Positions 11,678-24,550 of a stretch of DNA of 64,000 nt are shown in pieces; position 1 is the first letter of the stretch, and every line of letters starts with the position of its first letter. Position numbers and translations under genes: made by a program. Below the pieces are notes generated by a model. That model worked only from the letters and a program-made list of their open reading frames with translations, did no database searches and was not told the DNA's origin. The DNA is from Limnanthes douglasii subsp. nivea (taxonomy: Eukaryota > Streptophyta > Magnoliopsida > Brassicales > Limnanthaceae), in contig JAUPFV010000001.1 of the NCBI GenBank assembly GCA_036936605.1, forward strand, positions 113,158,771 to 113,222,770, given 5' to 3'.

Positions 11678-11705
11678 TTGAGATGAAATTTATTTCTACT
11701 TATAT

Positions 11706-11855
11706 AAAATAAAATATAACTAAATAAAATTTATTATATAAAAGATATTTTTAAAAATAAAATATAACTAAATAAAATATATTATATAAAAGATATTTTA
11801 AAAATAAAATATAACTAAATAAAATTTATTATATAAAAGATATTTTTAAAAATAG
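11706..11855. repeat. Minisatellite, about 48-bp unit x 3
   Basis: Three tandem units start at about 11,711, 11,759 and 11,806, each with AAAATATAAC and TTATATAAAAGATATTTT. The periods are 48 and 47 bases. It lies just past the LINE-A poly(A). Confidence 0.8.
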
Positions 11856-12667
11856 ATGTAATAATCACAAATTTGCTATGTAAAAGATTTTTTTTTAATA
11901 TATGAAAAATAAAAACAATTTTTTTATATAAAAAAATATATGAAAATAAAATCAAATTTGTATCAAAACATAATTTATAATATAAATAAATTATTTTATT
12001 GAAAAAAAAAACATTTCAGTATATATTGTTTAACAATTATGTTTGTAAGCATATTAAAAATAAAATTAATTATGTTATAAATGGAAATCATAATATATTC
12101 CTAATTAAAAAAATTATTTTAAAAATATATAGAATAAAATGAAAATTGTTATTTAAAAAATACTTTAAAAATTATTTTTAGAGTTAAGTAAATACAAATT
12201 TGCTAACTAAAAAATAACTAAATTTACTATGCCGATGATATTTATTTAAGGTCGTTTGCTTTCTTTTCTACATCTCGTTTAATTTATTTAATTAAAATCT
12301 TCATCTTCTTTAATCCATCTACTTAAAATATTCATCTTCTTTCATGTTCTTCATTTTCTTTATTTTTTTTTAAATTTATTTAATTAGAATCTCTCATTGA
12401 TTGACAATGATCCATTAACATATAAATCAAATGAGTAATGTTGAACAATAGAAGATGACAATGATAAAGAAAAAATCAATTTTGTGAGAAAAATATTAAA
12501 CTAAAAAAAATTGAAACAATTTATTAGAAAAAATTGAATAAAAAAACAAGAACATTCAGAGAATAAAACGAGTTTTATTTGTGGTTCTAATCTTGAAAAA
12601 ATTGAGATTAAAATTGAGTTTTATCATTTTATATGTGTATTACATCTTTCAATTTATAAATATTTTA

Positions 12668-12920
12668 ACTTAAAATTTGCCTTAAAAACGATATTATCTA
12701 AGATTATAATTTAAAATTTTCCTTAAAAATAGTCACTATCCAAGATTTTAATTTAAAATTTTACTTAAAAATATCCATTATTTCATATTTTTAAATTAAT
12801 TAATTTTTATTAAAAATAATCATTATTTCATATTTTAAAATTATTTTTTTCATTAAAAATAATTATTATTTATGCTTTTAAATTCAATTTTGTCTTCAAA
12901 ATACTTAATATTCCAAAATA
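12668..12920. repeat. Degenerate AT-rich tandem repeat, about 42-bp unit x 6
   Basis: Successive units start near 12,668, 12,710, 12,752, 12,795, 12,837 and 12,880. They share the pattern of a TTAAAATTTT block, a CTTAAAAAT block, then ATTATTTCATATTTT. Units become more divergent to the right. No ORF or transposon signature is visible. The rest of 11,856-13,308 is AT-rich with nothing I recognise apart from a short GC-rich patch at 12,953-12,985. Confidence 0.6.
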
Positions 12921-14049
12921 AACTATATAAATTAATCTATATTTTATGGTAAGCGGGGTCAGCGCCCCTCGAGGCCGCCACTGAACGGAGTAATAATGAT
13001 ATGATTAATTTCATCTGAATCAACATATAGTGAGTGATCTGAGACTACACTAACTTATTGAAAAATTTTATATCAATATTAGAGATAAAATTCGGAGAGG
13101 ACCTAACCAATCACTGATCTAGGGTAAACAAATAGTTTTTAACAATCCATGCTAATCTTTTAATATTAATAACCAAAAAATTGTTTAGTTCGGATCTCAA
13201 GTTCTGCCCTGTACGAAACCAAAAAAGAAAACCAATAGCACTTGGCATAAAAAATATTGAAACTATTATATTTGTGATATTTAGATTAACAAGTTTTTAT
13301 ATAATAATATTTTTTTGAACAAAACTTGGCCTTTTTTATTGAATAGAAATGTTATACAAAAGAGTTATTTGAAAATACAAGAAAAGTTACTTGCAAGACA
13401 AGTAAACATTTATTTGATAAAAACAACAAACCACATAGCTTGGAGACTTGGAGATGAGGGTGACTGCTGCAATACTCTTTGGATTATGGCCAGAATTTTA
13501 CATTGCATTGTTTCTTTCACTAGAGATTAAATCCTATCCAAATATCTTGAAGTCTTAATTAATTAGGGTAGGGCTGCAGATTTAAATAGATCAAAGGCAG
13601 TAACTGATATGATTTCTCCACAACAAGAAACTGAAAGATTAATGAAGTGTTGTAAATTATATATGCAATAATAATATTGATTAGAATTAGAGCATATTAG
13701 GTATCATCATGCCTTAGGTAACAAGTGCCACGACTTTTAAGCATAGTAATGGCCCTTAAAAGGTTGGGCAGCTGATTGTTATGGTAGTTAATCTTCATTT
13801 TACATTTAATAGTACAATGAGAAAGTTAGTCGGCGACCTGATTTTGGATTCTAGAAATGTATTTAATTGTCATATTGGGAAATATGAGGTTTCTACAATA
13901 TTTTAATATAGGTTATACATACCATGTGGATAATTTAGAAGCCAACGTACCAACAATAATAGTAGAATCAATGGATAATTTGGAAGCTAACATACCAACA
14001 ATAATAGTAGAATCAGTTTCTATATCAGCATCTCTATAACCATTTTGAT

Positions 14050-17000
14050 AACAGATCACAAGGTCGTCTCATAAAGCCCCACACACAGCCATTAAGAGAG
14101 TCTGCTTGTTGTATAATCAACCAAATGCAATTATAAAATCACCCTTGTTATTTCTAACTAAGGCAGCACCACTAGAAGTACCATTAAACATGCAAGAACC
14201 ATCCACATTTAGATTAAGTTTGTTTTGAATAGGATGAATCCATCTAAACACAAAAATATTCTTATTCTCAATAGTATGTATGAAACAGCCAAAATATTTA
14301 GCAGGATTATAATCACCAGACCACGTTTTCTTATTTATAATATTTACACTATCTAATCTATATATAATAAACTTGAATTTAAGAAGAAATTAGTTAGATG
14401 TTATAATTTTGTTATCAAACTTAGTTTTGTTCCTAAGATGTCATATAGTCTAACAAACAAAAGTATGATTCATGGTTCTAATATGAATATTTTTATTAGT
14501 AGAACAATACCACGTTCTCATTAAAAGATAAATTGTCATATAATTACTACTATTAACTTTTAATAAACTAGCAATTTCAGACCATATAGGCCAAACCATA
14601 AAGTAGTTAACAAAGCAACTATTTACAGTTTCGATGTTTTGACAGAACTAACAGTTTGACGCGAGAGAAAAATTTCATCTTTGAAGGTTATGATCAACTG
14701 AAATCCATCTTTTCATAACCATCATAAGCAATAAGAAGTATTTAGTAGGTATGAAATTGTTCCATATCTTATCAAACAAATTTGAATGGTTATAATGATG
14801 TTTTAAATTATCCTAGGTTGATTTGATGCTAAAATTACAAGACTTATTAAGGACCAGATGAATCTATCATCATTCTAATTAGTTATTAAGTTAATGTGGG
14901 AATGAACCCATAAATAGAGTATCAATTACCATTAACCCATAAATTTTTAACTTTACCAATAGTGTACCATTTATAGTTTATCTTTAAACTATATATCTAA
15001 CAAGAATTCAGAATATCTTTTGCCAATTTTCCATGTTATAAAAGTTTCAACTTTATCTTTGATTTGAAATAATATTTTCCAAGTTTTAGACCTTTTATCA
15101 TTAAGATTCAAGAGAGGATGATTATTTTTGCAGTATATAAAATGCATATAATTAGACCATAAAGAGTTATTTTCACGAAACTTGAACCATAATATATAAG
15201 AATATGTGTCTTGAATATTAGTGATTTTTCTAATATTCAGACCACATTCCTTATAATGCTTAGACATGTTATTCCAATTAGTCCAAATAATAGAGTGTAA
15301 GGTTTCTTTAGATCCCTAAAGGAACCTATTGAGCAACCTCTCAATTCTACTAATGACAGTCTTAGGCAAGGTATAACAATGGATATAAAAATATGGTATA
15401 GACATGAGCATTGATTGAATTAGGACAACTCTACCACCAAAAGAGAGGATTCAGTATCCCACTCATGAATTTTATATTTTATTTTGATAAACAGGTCATC
15501 ACAAAGCTTAGCTTTATTACATATATGGATATATAATCCTAGGTATTTGATTGTAAGGGTTTCTTTTCTTAAAACTAGTATGTTTTCTAAAGTATTTGAT
15601 CTATATTGACTGATTTTGTTTTAGACAATAAGATTATATTTATCTTAATTAATATACTGGAGATATATTAATTGGTACTTATTAAGAAAGGAATTAAGGG
15701 TCTTAACATTATTGAGATAATCATTTGCAAATATGACTAAGTTATCTGCAAAGGTAAGACGATTTACGCCCATATTACTTATGGTTCTAAATTTTATTTG
15801 AGGATTAGAAGTGAAGAAATATTTAATACCTCTTATAAGGTATTCCTCAACTAAAATTAAAAGGTTGGGAGGAAAGTGGATCCCGCTGCCTAATACCATT
15901 AGTACATTTAAAATAGTCATGTAAAGTACCATTGATAATAAGAGAGAAGTAAATGTTTTCAATACTTTTTCCTAATAAGATATGTGAAACTATCATGAAA
16001 ACCAAAAGCTTTCATGATATTAATGATAAAACTAAATTCCATCTTATCAAAATCCTTTGTCATATCAATTTTAAGAAATATATTACCAACTCTAGTACTT
16101 TTATTAAGGTCATGAATAATTTCTTGAGAAAGGAGAATGTGTTCATGGATGTTTCTTCCAGGAACAAATCCTATTTGCTCAGGAGAAATGATCTTAGGGA
16201 GAAGCTTAAATATTTTGTCATTAAGAATTCTAGAGATTATTTTGTTAAAACAGAACATAAATTGATAGGTCTAAAGCCCTTAATGTATTTAGGATGATCT
16301 TATTTGGGAATATGAAAAATAACAGTATAAAACATGACATTTGGGGTAGGCTTATCATTTAAGTAATCAATGACAGCTTTCACAAGACCATCATGGATAA
16401 TGGACCAATAATATTGGTAAAATATAGCATTGAACCCATTAGGGCCATCAACACTATTGGAGGCAAGATTCTTAATGACATTATATATTTCATTTTTATA
16501 TAGAGTTTTAAGAAACATTAGATTATCCTCATTATAAATAAGATTAAGAATGGTTTGAAATTGATCAATATAACGATTTACAGTATGGTTATTGCCTAAC
16601 AGCTCTTTAAAATAATTTACAACAATGTCATTGATTTTGGTTTGATCATCAATCCATATACCATCATGGTATAGACCATTGTTTCTTTGTATTTGTTTCA
16701 CAAAATTGTAAAAAAGAGAGGTGCTTTTGTCACCATTTTTAATCTAGTTAATATTAATCTTTTGCTCCCAATATGCCTCTTCTCTTTCCAAGAGAAGATG
16801 ATAATTGGCATTGGCTTCGCTTAAGTTATTTCTATTTTTCAAAATTTTGATAGATTGGAGATTTTTCTTATGAAAAGAAATATTTTCCTCAGGTTGGCTA
16901 TATCACTGAATATATTACCAAAGGTAACATAATTCCAAGTTTTAAGTCCATCTTTTTATCTTTTAAGTTTCCTCCAAAAAATAAACAAAGGTTGGCCATG

Positions 17001-17650
17001 TAACGCGATATCCAAAGATTCTTTAATGGTGTTATTTAGGTCAGGGTGTTGGATCCACTTTTTTTAAGAATTTGAATGAGGATTTGTGAGTTTGATTATT
17101 TCTCATTAAGGTAATACTAATGGGAGAGTGATCATAACAGATTTTATCGAAGTGTTTAACTTTGATACTTTCAAAATAGTTTCTTATTCTCCTATTAATT
17201 AAGACTATATCAAATATTTTCCAACATATTTTGTTGGTCCAAGTATAAGGAGAACCAATGAATCCAGGGTCCTCAAATCGACAGTCTAAAATTATGTTAT
17301 TTAAGTCATCTAGACTTCTCAAACATAATTTTAGACTAGACAGCTGCTTGGAAGTATAAGTAATGCAGTTAAAGTATTCCATAAAAATCCACTCAGGTGG
17401 ATTGTTAAGAGGTCTCTAAGCTTATCCCACAAAGGGATTCTACTGATTCTATTGTATTTAGCATAGATAACAGTGACCATAAAGATTTTACAATCATTAT
17501 TGAAGTGACCTTTAGGTGGAGGAGTTGCTCATGATTGCAGATCAGATTCGCGTTGGAGCTATTTTTCCACATTATCCAAATTTTATTATTTAGATTGCTA
17601 ATCCCTTTATTAAAACCAGTAGATGTTTTGAATATTTCTCTCATTCATCA
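14050..17650 (-). pseudogene. LINE-B ORF2: endonuclease, RT, zf-RVT, RNase H
   Basis: Endonuclease blocks at 17,644-17,405 and 17,382-17,041 show FIGSPYTWTNK and CYDHSPISITL, typical of the APE-like nuclease. RT blocks: 16,701-16,300 (NSVDGPNGFNAIFY), 16,258-15,959 (ISRILNDKIFKLLP, LKIDMTKDFDK) and 15,962-15,645 with LTFADNLVIFAND, where the FADD box reads FADN. Block 15,267-14,989 is the post-RT region. A zinc-binding segment follows near 14,650. Near 14,215 LNLNVDGSCM and SGAALVRNNKGDF mark an RNase H domain, as in many plant L1 elements. At least two stops interrupt the RNase H. Confidence 0.83.
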
Positions 17651-17699
17651 TAAGTTCTTGCAAGACTAGAAACTCAAACATTTTTTACAAGGGTCTTTA

Positions 17700-19207
17700 A
17701 TCTTATTATTAGATTTTTGTTACTATATTCCTCTAATGTTCTAGTTTAAGATTTTAATAATCATAATGAGGTTTAGAGGTAAATGTGATAGACCTTTTGG
17801 AGGTCTTTAGTTTGGTTTCAATAGGTTGATTATTACATTTGTCTTTATTTTTTAAGTGTTTTGTTTTTATTATTTATGTCCTTATTCCTTATGTGAAAGG
17901 CTGGAGAACCTAGTAGATTACTAGTAATGATGGATTTGGGATAAAAATCAATCGAACCATTAAATCTATTACCTAATTCAATTTCTTCGAGGGCTTCTAT
18001 TATTTTAGGGTTTAAACTCTCAATAAATTTAAGAATGTTGTTTTTATTGGGAATTATCCTTAGGAATTTCATCCTTAGAATTTGAAGATTCAAATAGATT
18101 ATTTCCATAGAATTTTAGGTTTTGTTGATTCTGGGTTTCTAAATTTTCAGTCATTTTATCATTTGGATTAATTATTTTTGACTTTGTCTTCAGAATGTAG
18201 CTTTCTTTTTTTCATTAGGAATTGTTTGATTTTCGAGATTCGTTGAGTTATCATTTGTTGGATTTACATTTGGTTTATTAGATTTTTTTAAAGTTTGAAG
18301 AAGCATGACCAAGATGGTTGCACTCTAGACAGTATACGAGAAGTGATCCATATACAATGTCGAGATACATACCATCTTGGTTATCAAAATCTAACAAAAT
18401 ATTTCTACTAACAAGGTTAAATTCAACAAGTTCTATCCAAGTTTGGCAGTACTTATACCAACCTTTATTAACATTTTTGAATCCAAATATCCAGGGTTTT
18501 CCTATGATATTAGATATAGAATTAATTTCTTCAGTATTATAAAGAAACTCATGTAACCTAGCGAAAGTAACCCACAATGGGGTTACATTAGACTCAATTT
18601 TAATATTAAAATAAGGCTCCCATTTTTAAGATCCTGATGGAAAACTGACCTATAGACCATACATTGTTTTGCACAAATTATTGGAATCATCTATATTTTC
18701 AAATTCTATTAGAGTATGTCTTTGGTCTAACCGAGAGATTAATGGTAACTTTTTTAATTTAAGGTTTCCTATAATTTTTTGCACCATTTTTATATTAGGT
18801 CTACCTAAGGAAAAATTTCATATTAATGTAAAAGAGGAATGTTTAGAGAGGAAATACTTATCTTGCGCATAAAATGATATTGCTTTGAAACCTTCCTTGG
18901 TTGAAACCTTCGTTAGTCCTTTGCTGCTTAACAGCTTTACTGTAAGATATTATCAATCCATTCTTTTTATCCCATCTGTTGTTGTCTCTATTTTGAGACC
19001 AAAATTCATTCTCGTAAATCTGAGAAAATGAAAAGTTATGGTATTTTCTTGCTCATTTTTGTGTGAAGTGGCTTCTATCGACTCCATTTTCTTCAGGATA
19101 ATATTTTTCTTTGTGTTTTCCTTCCATACTTTGATTTGTGGGAATGATGGTATTTTGTTGAATCTGATTTTCTTTGTCATCTCCAGGTGGATCTTGAATC
19201 GACTCAC
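17700..19207 (-). pseudogene. LINE-B ORF1: DUF4283-like RNA-binding protein with zinc knuckle
   Basis: The N-terminal block (19,207-18,953) and the following region (about 18,950-18,600) read as a DUF4283-like domain (FTLIWNFSLGRPNIK, RLDQRHTLIEFEN). Block 18,577-18,278 continues with WVTFARLHEF, IIGKPWIFGF and a CCHC-like knuckle CLECNHLGHASSNF, whose last Cys appears replaced by Asn or Phe. A tail block lies at 18,108-17,845. Plant L1 ORF1 proteins bind element RNA. Stops and a frameshift break the frame. Confidence 0.72.
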
Positions 19208-19927
19208 CAGATTCCACTAGTATTTCTTCTGATTTGGCTTCAAATCTTCAAAGCTACCTTCCGATTATAACTTGTCTAATTACTTGAATCGGAATCAGAT
19301 CTCAAGAGAAAACGAACCAAATTTTATTCCTTGGGATGAGAATTTCTTATCTTATGATGAAACAACTTTCAATCTCACAAATAGAGAGATTGAAACGATG
19401 GAAAGAGAATGAATAGTTTAAAAATGATTTCTTAAAACTCTCATGACTTTTTATTTTTCAAAATAATATTTTTCGAACAAAAGCTAAACTTAAACGAGCC
19501 GATCAATTTTGGAAACAGAAAATCGTAGGAAACAAAAAGTATTCCATCCTACTTAGTTTTGGTAATTTTATTAAAATGAACCAATAATTACCTTTTCTCC
19601 TTAATAACACTTTTATAAATTTATTTTATTTAAATATTTTATATAACCGTTTAATTAAATAATTTATTAATTTATGCTACGATGTTTATTATAAAAAATG
19701 GACTGAATGTTGCGCTTTGTTAATATTTATGGATAAATCTAAACGATTTTTTAACTTGGTCAAATAGTTTATAGAGTGTGTATTTATATATTTCAATTAT
19801 TTTGATGTATTTTTATTCATCTTATTCTAAATATTTAATTATATTCTTTGATAATGTTAATTGATTTTTTTAATATATAATATTATTAATACTTAGTTAT
19901 TATAAATAAAAATATTGTAATTTTTAA

Positions 19928-20610
19928 TGAAAAATTAAGAGACAGAAAATTAAGTATTATTTTAGTGTATTTTTGGTTTTGAATAGTAACTCGTCCCTGA
20001 ACTATCGACTTCAGTGACAGATAGTTCCTGGACTTTCAAAAGTCTGTTAGTAGTCCCTCGACTATCCATTTTGGTGACATATAGTCCTTAGACTTTCAAA
20101 AGTCCGTTGGTAGTCCCTGGACTATCCAGTTTGGATAAAGTTAGTCCTATATGCATGTTTATTAAATGGACTAACTTTATCAAAATTAGAAAGTCAATTG
20201 ACTAAATTTATCGAAAAGGAATAGTTGAGGGACTATCTGTCAAAAAAATTGATAGTCAACACATGCAAGGGGATTAACTTTATCCAAACTGGATAGTCCA
20301 GGGACTATCTGTCACCAAAGTCGATAGTCCAGGGACGAGTTACTGTTCAAAGCCTATTTTTTCACTTACAGAGTTTAAGAGAACTTCATTCTTATATAAG
20401 ATTAAATTTTATTCTAACTATTTACTAACATTATTAACTATACTAACTAATAATTTGTTAGATAGTTACTTTTTGGTTAGTCTTTCTTGATTCAGTTCTT
20501 CAATAGTTTAGGTTGATGACTATGTTGCATTGAAAAAATCTCAACGTTTATGGCTGTGTTTGGCTTTGCATGGCTTGTGAGTATATCAATTGAGAGTGTA
20601 TCATTCTTCA
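19928..20610 (-). repeat. Copia-A 3' LTR, split by MITE
   Basis: The LTR is in two parts, 19,928-19,974 and about 20,362-20,610. Removing the MITE and one copy of its TATTTTT flank gives about 296 bp that align along their length with the right LTR, for example GGCTTTGCATGGCTTG and the AGTATATCA that follows. Confidence 0.82.
19975..20354. mobile_element. 380-bp foldback MITE with Mutator-type ends
   Basis: The left end GGTTTTGAATAGTAACTCG and right end (reverse complement) GGCTTTGAACAGTAACTCG start long imperfect inverted repeats that continue inward as alternating GTCCCTGGACTATC-type motifs. TATTTTT (19,968-19,974 and 20,355-20,361) flanks both sides as a target duplication; Mutator elements normally give 9 bp, so two positions may have drifted or the boundary may be off. 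The ends resemble those of the 5.1-kb MULE at 39,798-44,909, so it probably used a related transposase. It has no ORF. Confidence 0.82.
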
Positions 20611-20639
20611 TCCCCATTTAAGATGTGACCTAAAGAAGT

Positions 20640-23590
20640 CACAAAGACTTATCTTGCACACGAGATACTTGTAGTTTTTTTAGGCACATGAATATATTTC
20701 ATAAAACCTTGAAGAAACTGGTTCATGACAATGTGACAATGTATATCAAGATGTTTTGTCCTTTCACGAAAAACAATGTTAGAAATAATATGAGTTGTAG
20801 CTATATTACCACAATACATAGTAATATGTGGAGATAATTTCACTTGTAACTCATTCAGGATATATGAAACCCGTTGTATTTCACAAACTGTTGAAGCTGT
20901 AGCTTGATATTCTGCTTCAGCTAAGCTCTTGCTCAGTGTAGCTTATTTCTTGGTTTTACATGAAACCAAAGATGATCATAAGAAGACGCAGAGACTAGTT
21001 ACTGAATTTCCTTGTTTGTAGACTTGAGCCCCAATCTGCATCACAGTAGGATTCGAGCATTAAGGAAGAACTTAATGCATAGAATAATCTCTGAGATGTT
21101 GAAACCTTTTAGTACTTTAATATGTGAATCAAGGAGTTCCAATGAACTGTCATTGGTTGACAAACAAATTGGCTGAGCTTTTGAACAACAAAGGTAATAT
21201 CTGACCTAGTGAAATTCAAATACAATATAATTCCAATAAGTCTTTTATATTTTGATACATTCTTTATTAATTCAGAGCCAATGCGAGTTAAAAGTACATC
21301 ATTAACCATATGTATCTTAGCAGGTTTACACCCAAGAAGTCCAACCGATGTGAGCATATCCAAAATATACTTTCGTTCATTTAAATAAATACCCTCATTT
21401 TTTTATAATACTTTTATGCCAAGAAAGAACTTTTCCATTTCAAGATCCTGCATAGTAAACATATTATCCAAGAATTGTTAATATCCAGTTGATGCAGTGG
21501 CATTCCTTTTGAAGCTACCAAAGCAAAAAGAATTATTATTGTGACAGGTTTGATAACTAGAGAAAAACTATCACTCCAATCTTCCCTTTCTATTTGTATA
21601 TATCCTTTAGTCAAGAGTTTTATTTTTAATCCTTCTACGGTGCCATTAGGTTTCCTTTTTAACTTTAAACATCCATCTAGATCATAGATCCTTCTTTCCA
21701 GATGGTAGAGCAGTTAAATTTCATGTATAGAGTTTAAATCCTATTGTTCATTCTCTATAGCTATGATCCATCTATGGTGGTGTTTAGCCTCCTCTTAAGA
21801 CCAAGGTTCCTGGATATGTGACATATTTTCCAAAAAATCTATATGTTATTAATGTAACATAGTATTGTTAATGTAAGGGAAAGTGAGAGGAATGGTTGTT
21901 TAAGAAATTACTTTAGAAAATGTGTGTTTACCATATGACGTTTAAGAAACAAAATCTTTAAGCCATATTGGCCTCCTTTTATCTCTAGTGCTAGTCCTGA
22001 TGGGAACTTGTATGTGCACAACATTATCATCCAAAACATTAGGGATCATATTTTTATTTGTACTATAAGGATCTGAAATACTACTTAAGGTACTATGATC
22101 ATACATCAAGTTGTCATTAGGAGACATTGTTGCCTGAGATTTTATGTTGTTTTATTCATCACAGTGGCTAACAATTGGAGTAGGGACATGTTCATGTACA
22201 ACAGTAGTTTTATAAATAAATGTCCTATAAAAATGAACATATCTGGATACTAGTAGCTTATGATTTTATAAGTTTTACCATTTATAACCCTTTTGTATGG
22301 ATGATTATCCTATAAATACATGTTTATAGGCTCTAAAGGAAAAATTATCATGGTTTCTTAGATTGACAGAAGGAAAACATAGGCACCCAAAGACCTTAAG
22401 GTTAACTATATCAGGTGGTATTCCTTATAAGGTTTCAATATGAGATTTCAAGGTTAGAACATGAGATATCGTTCTATTTATAAGATGTGTAGTTGTGAGT
22501 ATTGAATTTCCCCATAAACATTTTGGAAAATTATATTGAAAGATAAAATATCTGACAGTTTCAAGTAAGTCTTTATGTTTTCTTTCTACAATGCCATTTT
22601 GTTGAGGAGTATAAGGACAACTACTTTGATAAACAATACGAAGGCTGGGCAGAAAAGAAGACATGTCTTAGTTAATAAACTCAGTGTCATTATCAGATCT
22701 TATGGTTTTGAACTTAGTATTATACTAAATTTGACATATAGTAACATATTGTTTGAATGAAGGAAATGTTTCTATTTTTCTCTTAAGTAAAAAAGGTTCA
22801 TGTACATATAGTGTGATCATCCAATTGTTAAAAAAATACTAATTTTTAATAATAATTTAAATACTATAAGGTCCCCAATATCTAAATGAATAATTTAAAA
22901 AGGTATGGATGAAAAATAGGTGCTAGAAAGAAAATCATTTGTTTGTTGCTTGGCCAAGGGACAAACATCACAGATTCTTATTTTATTAACACAATGTGTT
23001 ACATTCAAAAGTTTCAACACTTTATTTAAAAAATGAACAATTCTAAGTTGTCACATATATGACTTTATTACAACATCTATACATGTAATACTATGATGGA
23101 AAAATTGAAATTTAGAACAAACAGATTCAATAGAGTTTTGGTTAAATGATTGATCATCAATGAGGTAAAGTCCTTTACATTGTTTACCAACTCCAATCAC
23201 TTGTTTAGAGTATTGATCCTGAAAAAAATAATAAATATTCAATAATTAGAAAAATATGGATGTTAAGTCTATACACTTACTCACATATAATAAATTGAAT
23301 TTAAAATAAGGTATATATAGACAGTCTTGGAGGATTACTTTGTTATAAATCTTCATCGATCCTTTAAAATTGATTGTCTTTATAGAAGCATCCGAGAGTG
23401 AAATAAGTGAAGGTTTTTAAGAGGATAAATGTCAAAGAAAAGAGATGAATCACAACATATATGATTTGGTGCTTTTGTGTCAACAATCGAGAAACTATCT
23501 TTCTTACTTGCATTCTTACTTTCACACCACCTCATGATTTCTCTCTATGTGTTATCATGATTTCTAAGTCTTGCTGCACATTCATGATAG
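20640..23590 (-). pseudogene. Copia-A pol: protease, integrase, RT, RNase H remnants
   Basis: Reading leftward: protease near 23,450 (VDTKAPNHICCDSS, where DTGA is expected); pre-integrase 23,242-23,051 (IGVGKQCKGLYLI, then CDVCPLAKQQTNDF); integrase 22,664-22,425 (YTPQQNGIVERKHKDLLETV); linker 22,127-21,942; RT 21,614-21,414 (PLHQLDINNSW) and 21,363-21,109 (GLLGCKPAKIHM); RNase H 20,843-20,649 (HITMYCGNIATTHI, HLDIHCHIV). Many stops and frameshifts separate them. Gag is mostly missing. Confidence 0.82.
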
Positions 23591-23792
23591 TATGCATTAA
23601 TCCTTGCATTTGCTTCTTTCTTATTGTCCATTATCCAAATGACATAGTCTTTTTCAATAAACGTTTTGCTAGTAATTGATATACATGGGTTATAGAAATG
23701 ATGATTCGCAACTATTTCACTAGTGTTGCTATGACATGACTTTCAATACTCTTTTAATACTCTTTTAATAAATTAAAAAATAATTGTTAATT

Positions 23793-23808
23793 GCATGTTC
23801 TGGTACCA
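23793..23808 (-). other. Primer binding site of copia-A
   Basis: TGGTACCAGAAC on the minus strand differs from the common plant copia PBS TGGTATCAGAGC at two positions. It starts 11 bases inside the right LTR. Confidence 0.65.
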
Positions 23809-23819
23809 TATAGATTTCT

Positions 23820-24168
23820 TGAATACTAAACAAAGAGGAATAAAACATTACATTATTTCATATGTATTTTTGTTACTTACAAAGTACATCAAAATTTCAT
23901 TATTATATAAAATTATATTTTAATCTAACTATTTACTAACTATACTAACTAATGATTTAGGTAGTTAATCTTTAGTTAGTCTGTCTTGATTAACTACCTA
24001 AATTATTAGTTAGTATAGGTAGTTAATCTTTAGTTAGTCTGTCTTGATTAAGTTCTTCAATAATTTAGGTTGATGACTTTGTTTGCATGGAACAATTTTA
24101 TGGGTGCATGATTGTGTTTGGCTTTGCATGGCTTGAGAGTATATCACTTGAGATTGTATTATTCTTCA
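23820..24168 (-). repeat. Copia-A 5' LTR with internal duplication
   Basis: The 349-bp LTR pairs with the split left LTR. It is about 53 bp longer because a block with TAGTTAATCTTTAGTTAGTC appears twice (about 23,960-24,055). Confidence 0.82.
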
Positions 24169-24199
24169 TATATATATATATATATAAATATATATAAAT
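24168..24199. repeat. TA-rich microsatellite
   Basis: A run of TA repeats with one AAATA interruption directly abuts the copia-A right LTR. Confidence 0.8.
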
Positions 24200-24270
24200 T
24201 TTTTGGAAATAAAAAAGAAGTATTTAAATTTAAACACGCATCCGAATTTGTCTTATTGACTTACAATAAT

Positions 24271-24550
24271 AGGTTTAAATCGCCTAATAGTCCTTAAACT
24301 ATCCCATTTTGTTTTATTTAGTCTCTCGATTTTAAAATCGTCCTTTTGGATTTATGGACTTGATAAAATCTATAAATTCAATCTATACTCAATAAAAAAA
24401 ACACGCTTTAAAGGCTAAATTTATAGATTTTACCAATTACATAAACTAATTTATAAATATTGCGAGAGATCTGAAAAAATATAAGTTTAAAATCAAGTAA
24501 TTAAATAAAAAACGCGGAATAATCGAAAGACTATTCAACTAGTTAAACCT
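24271..24550. mobile_element. Possible 280-bp foldback MITE
   Basis: The left end AGGTTTAAATCGCCTAATAG and the right end (reverse complement) AGGTTTAACTAGTTGAATAG form an imperfect terminal inverted repeat. The inside is non-coding. No target duplication is visible, so the call is tentative. From 24,551 to 25,500 the sequence is AT-rich and I recognise nothing. Confidence 0.4.

Larger units (their letters stand above)
13309..19300 (-). mobile_element. LINE-B: nearly full-length L1-type LINE with RNase H
   Basis: Reading leftward: ORF1 (19,207-17,700), ORF2 endonuclease (17,650-17,040), RT (16,700-15,645), zf-RVT (about 14,750-14,600), RNase H (about 14,260-14,050), a 3' UTR, and a short poly(A) seen as poly(T) at 13,309-13,315. 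The 5' end is not sharp: sequence to about 19,500 may be 5' UTR. No clear target-site duplication was found. Stops and frameshifts occur throughout, so it is inactive, but the domain order is complete. Confidence 0.85.
19928..24168 (-). mobile_element. Copia-A: Ty1/copia retrotransposon with nested MITE
   Basis: LTRs lie at 19,928-20,610 (left, interrupted by the MITE) and 23,820-24,168 (right). In element orientation they begin TGAAGAAT and end in CA. A tRNA-iMet-like PBS (TGGTACCAGAACATGC, minus) is at 23,793-23,808. AAATGGGGA (minus, just right of 20,610) is the likely polypurine tract. The internal region is only about 3.2 kb and lacks most of gag. No clean 5-bp target duplication is visible; the right flank is a TA repeat. 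Confidence 0.85.

Noticed and set aside
19449..19486. Possible target duplication of LINE-B (AATAATATTTTT with GAACAAAA also at 13,303)
   Set aside because: The similarity includes bases that belong to the LINE 3' end, so it is not a proper duplication.
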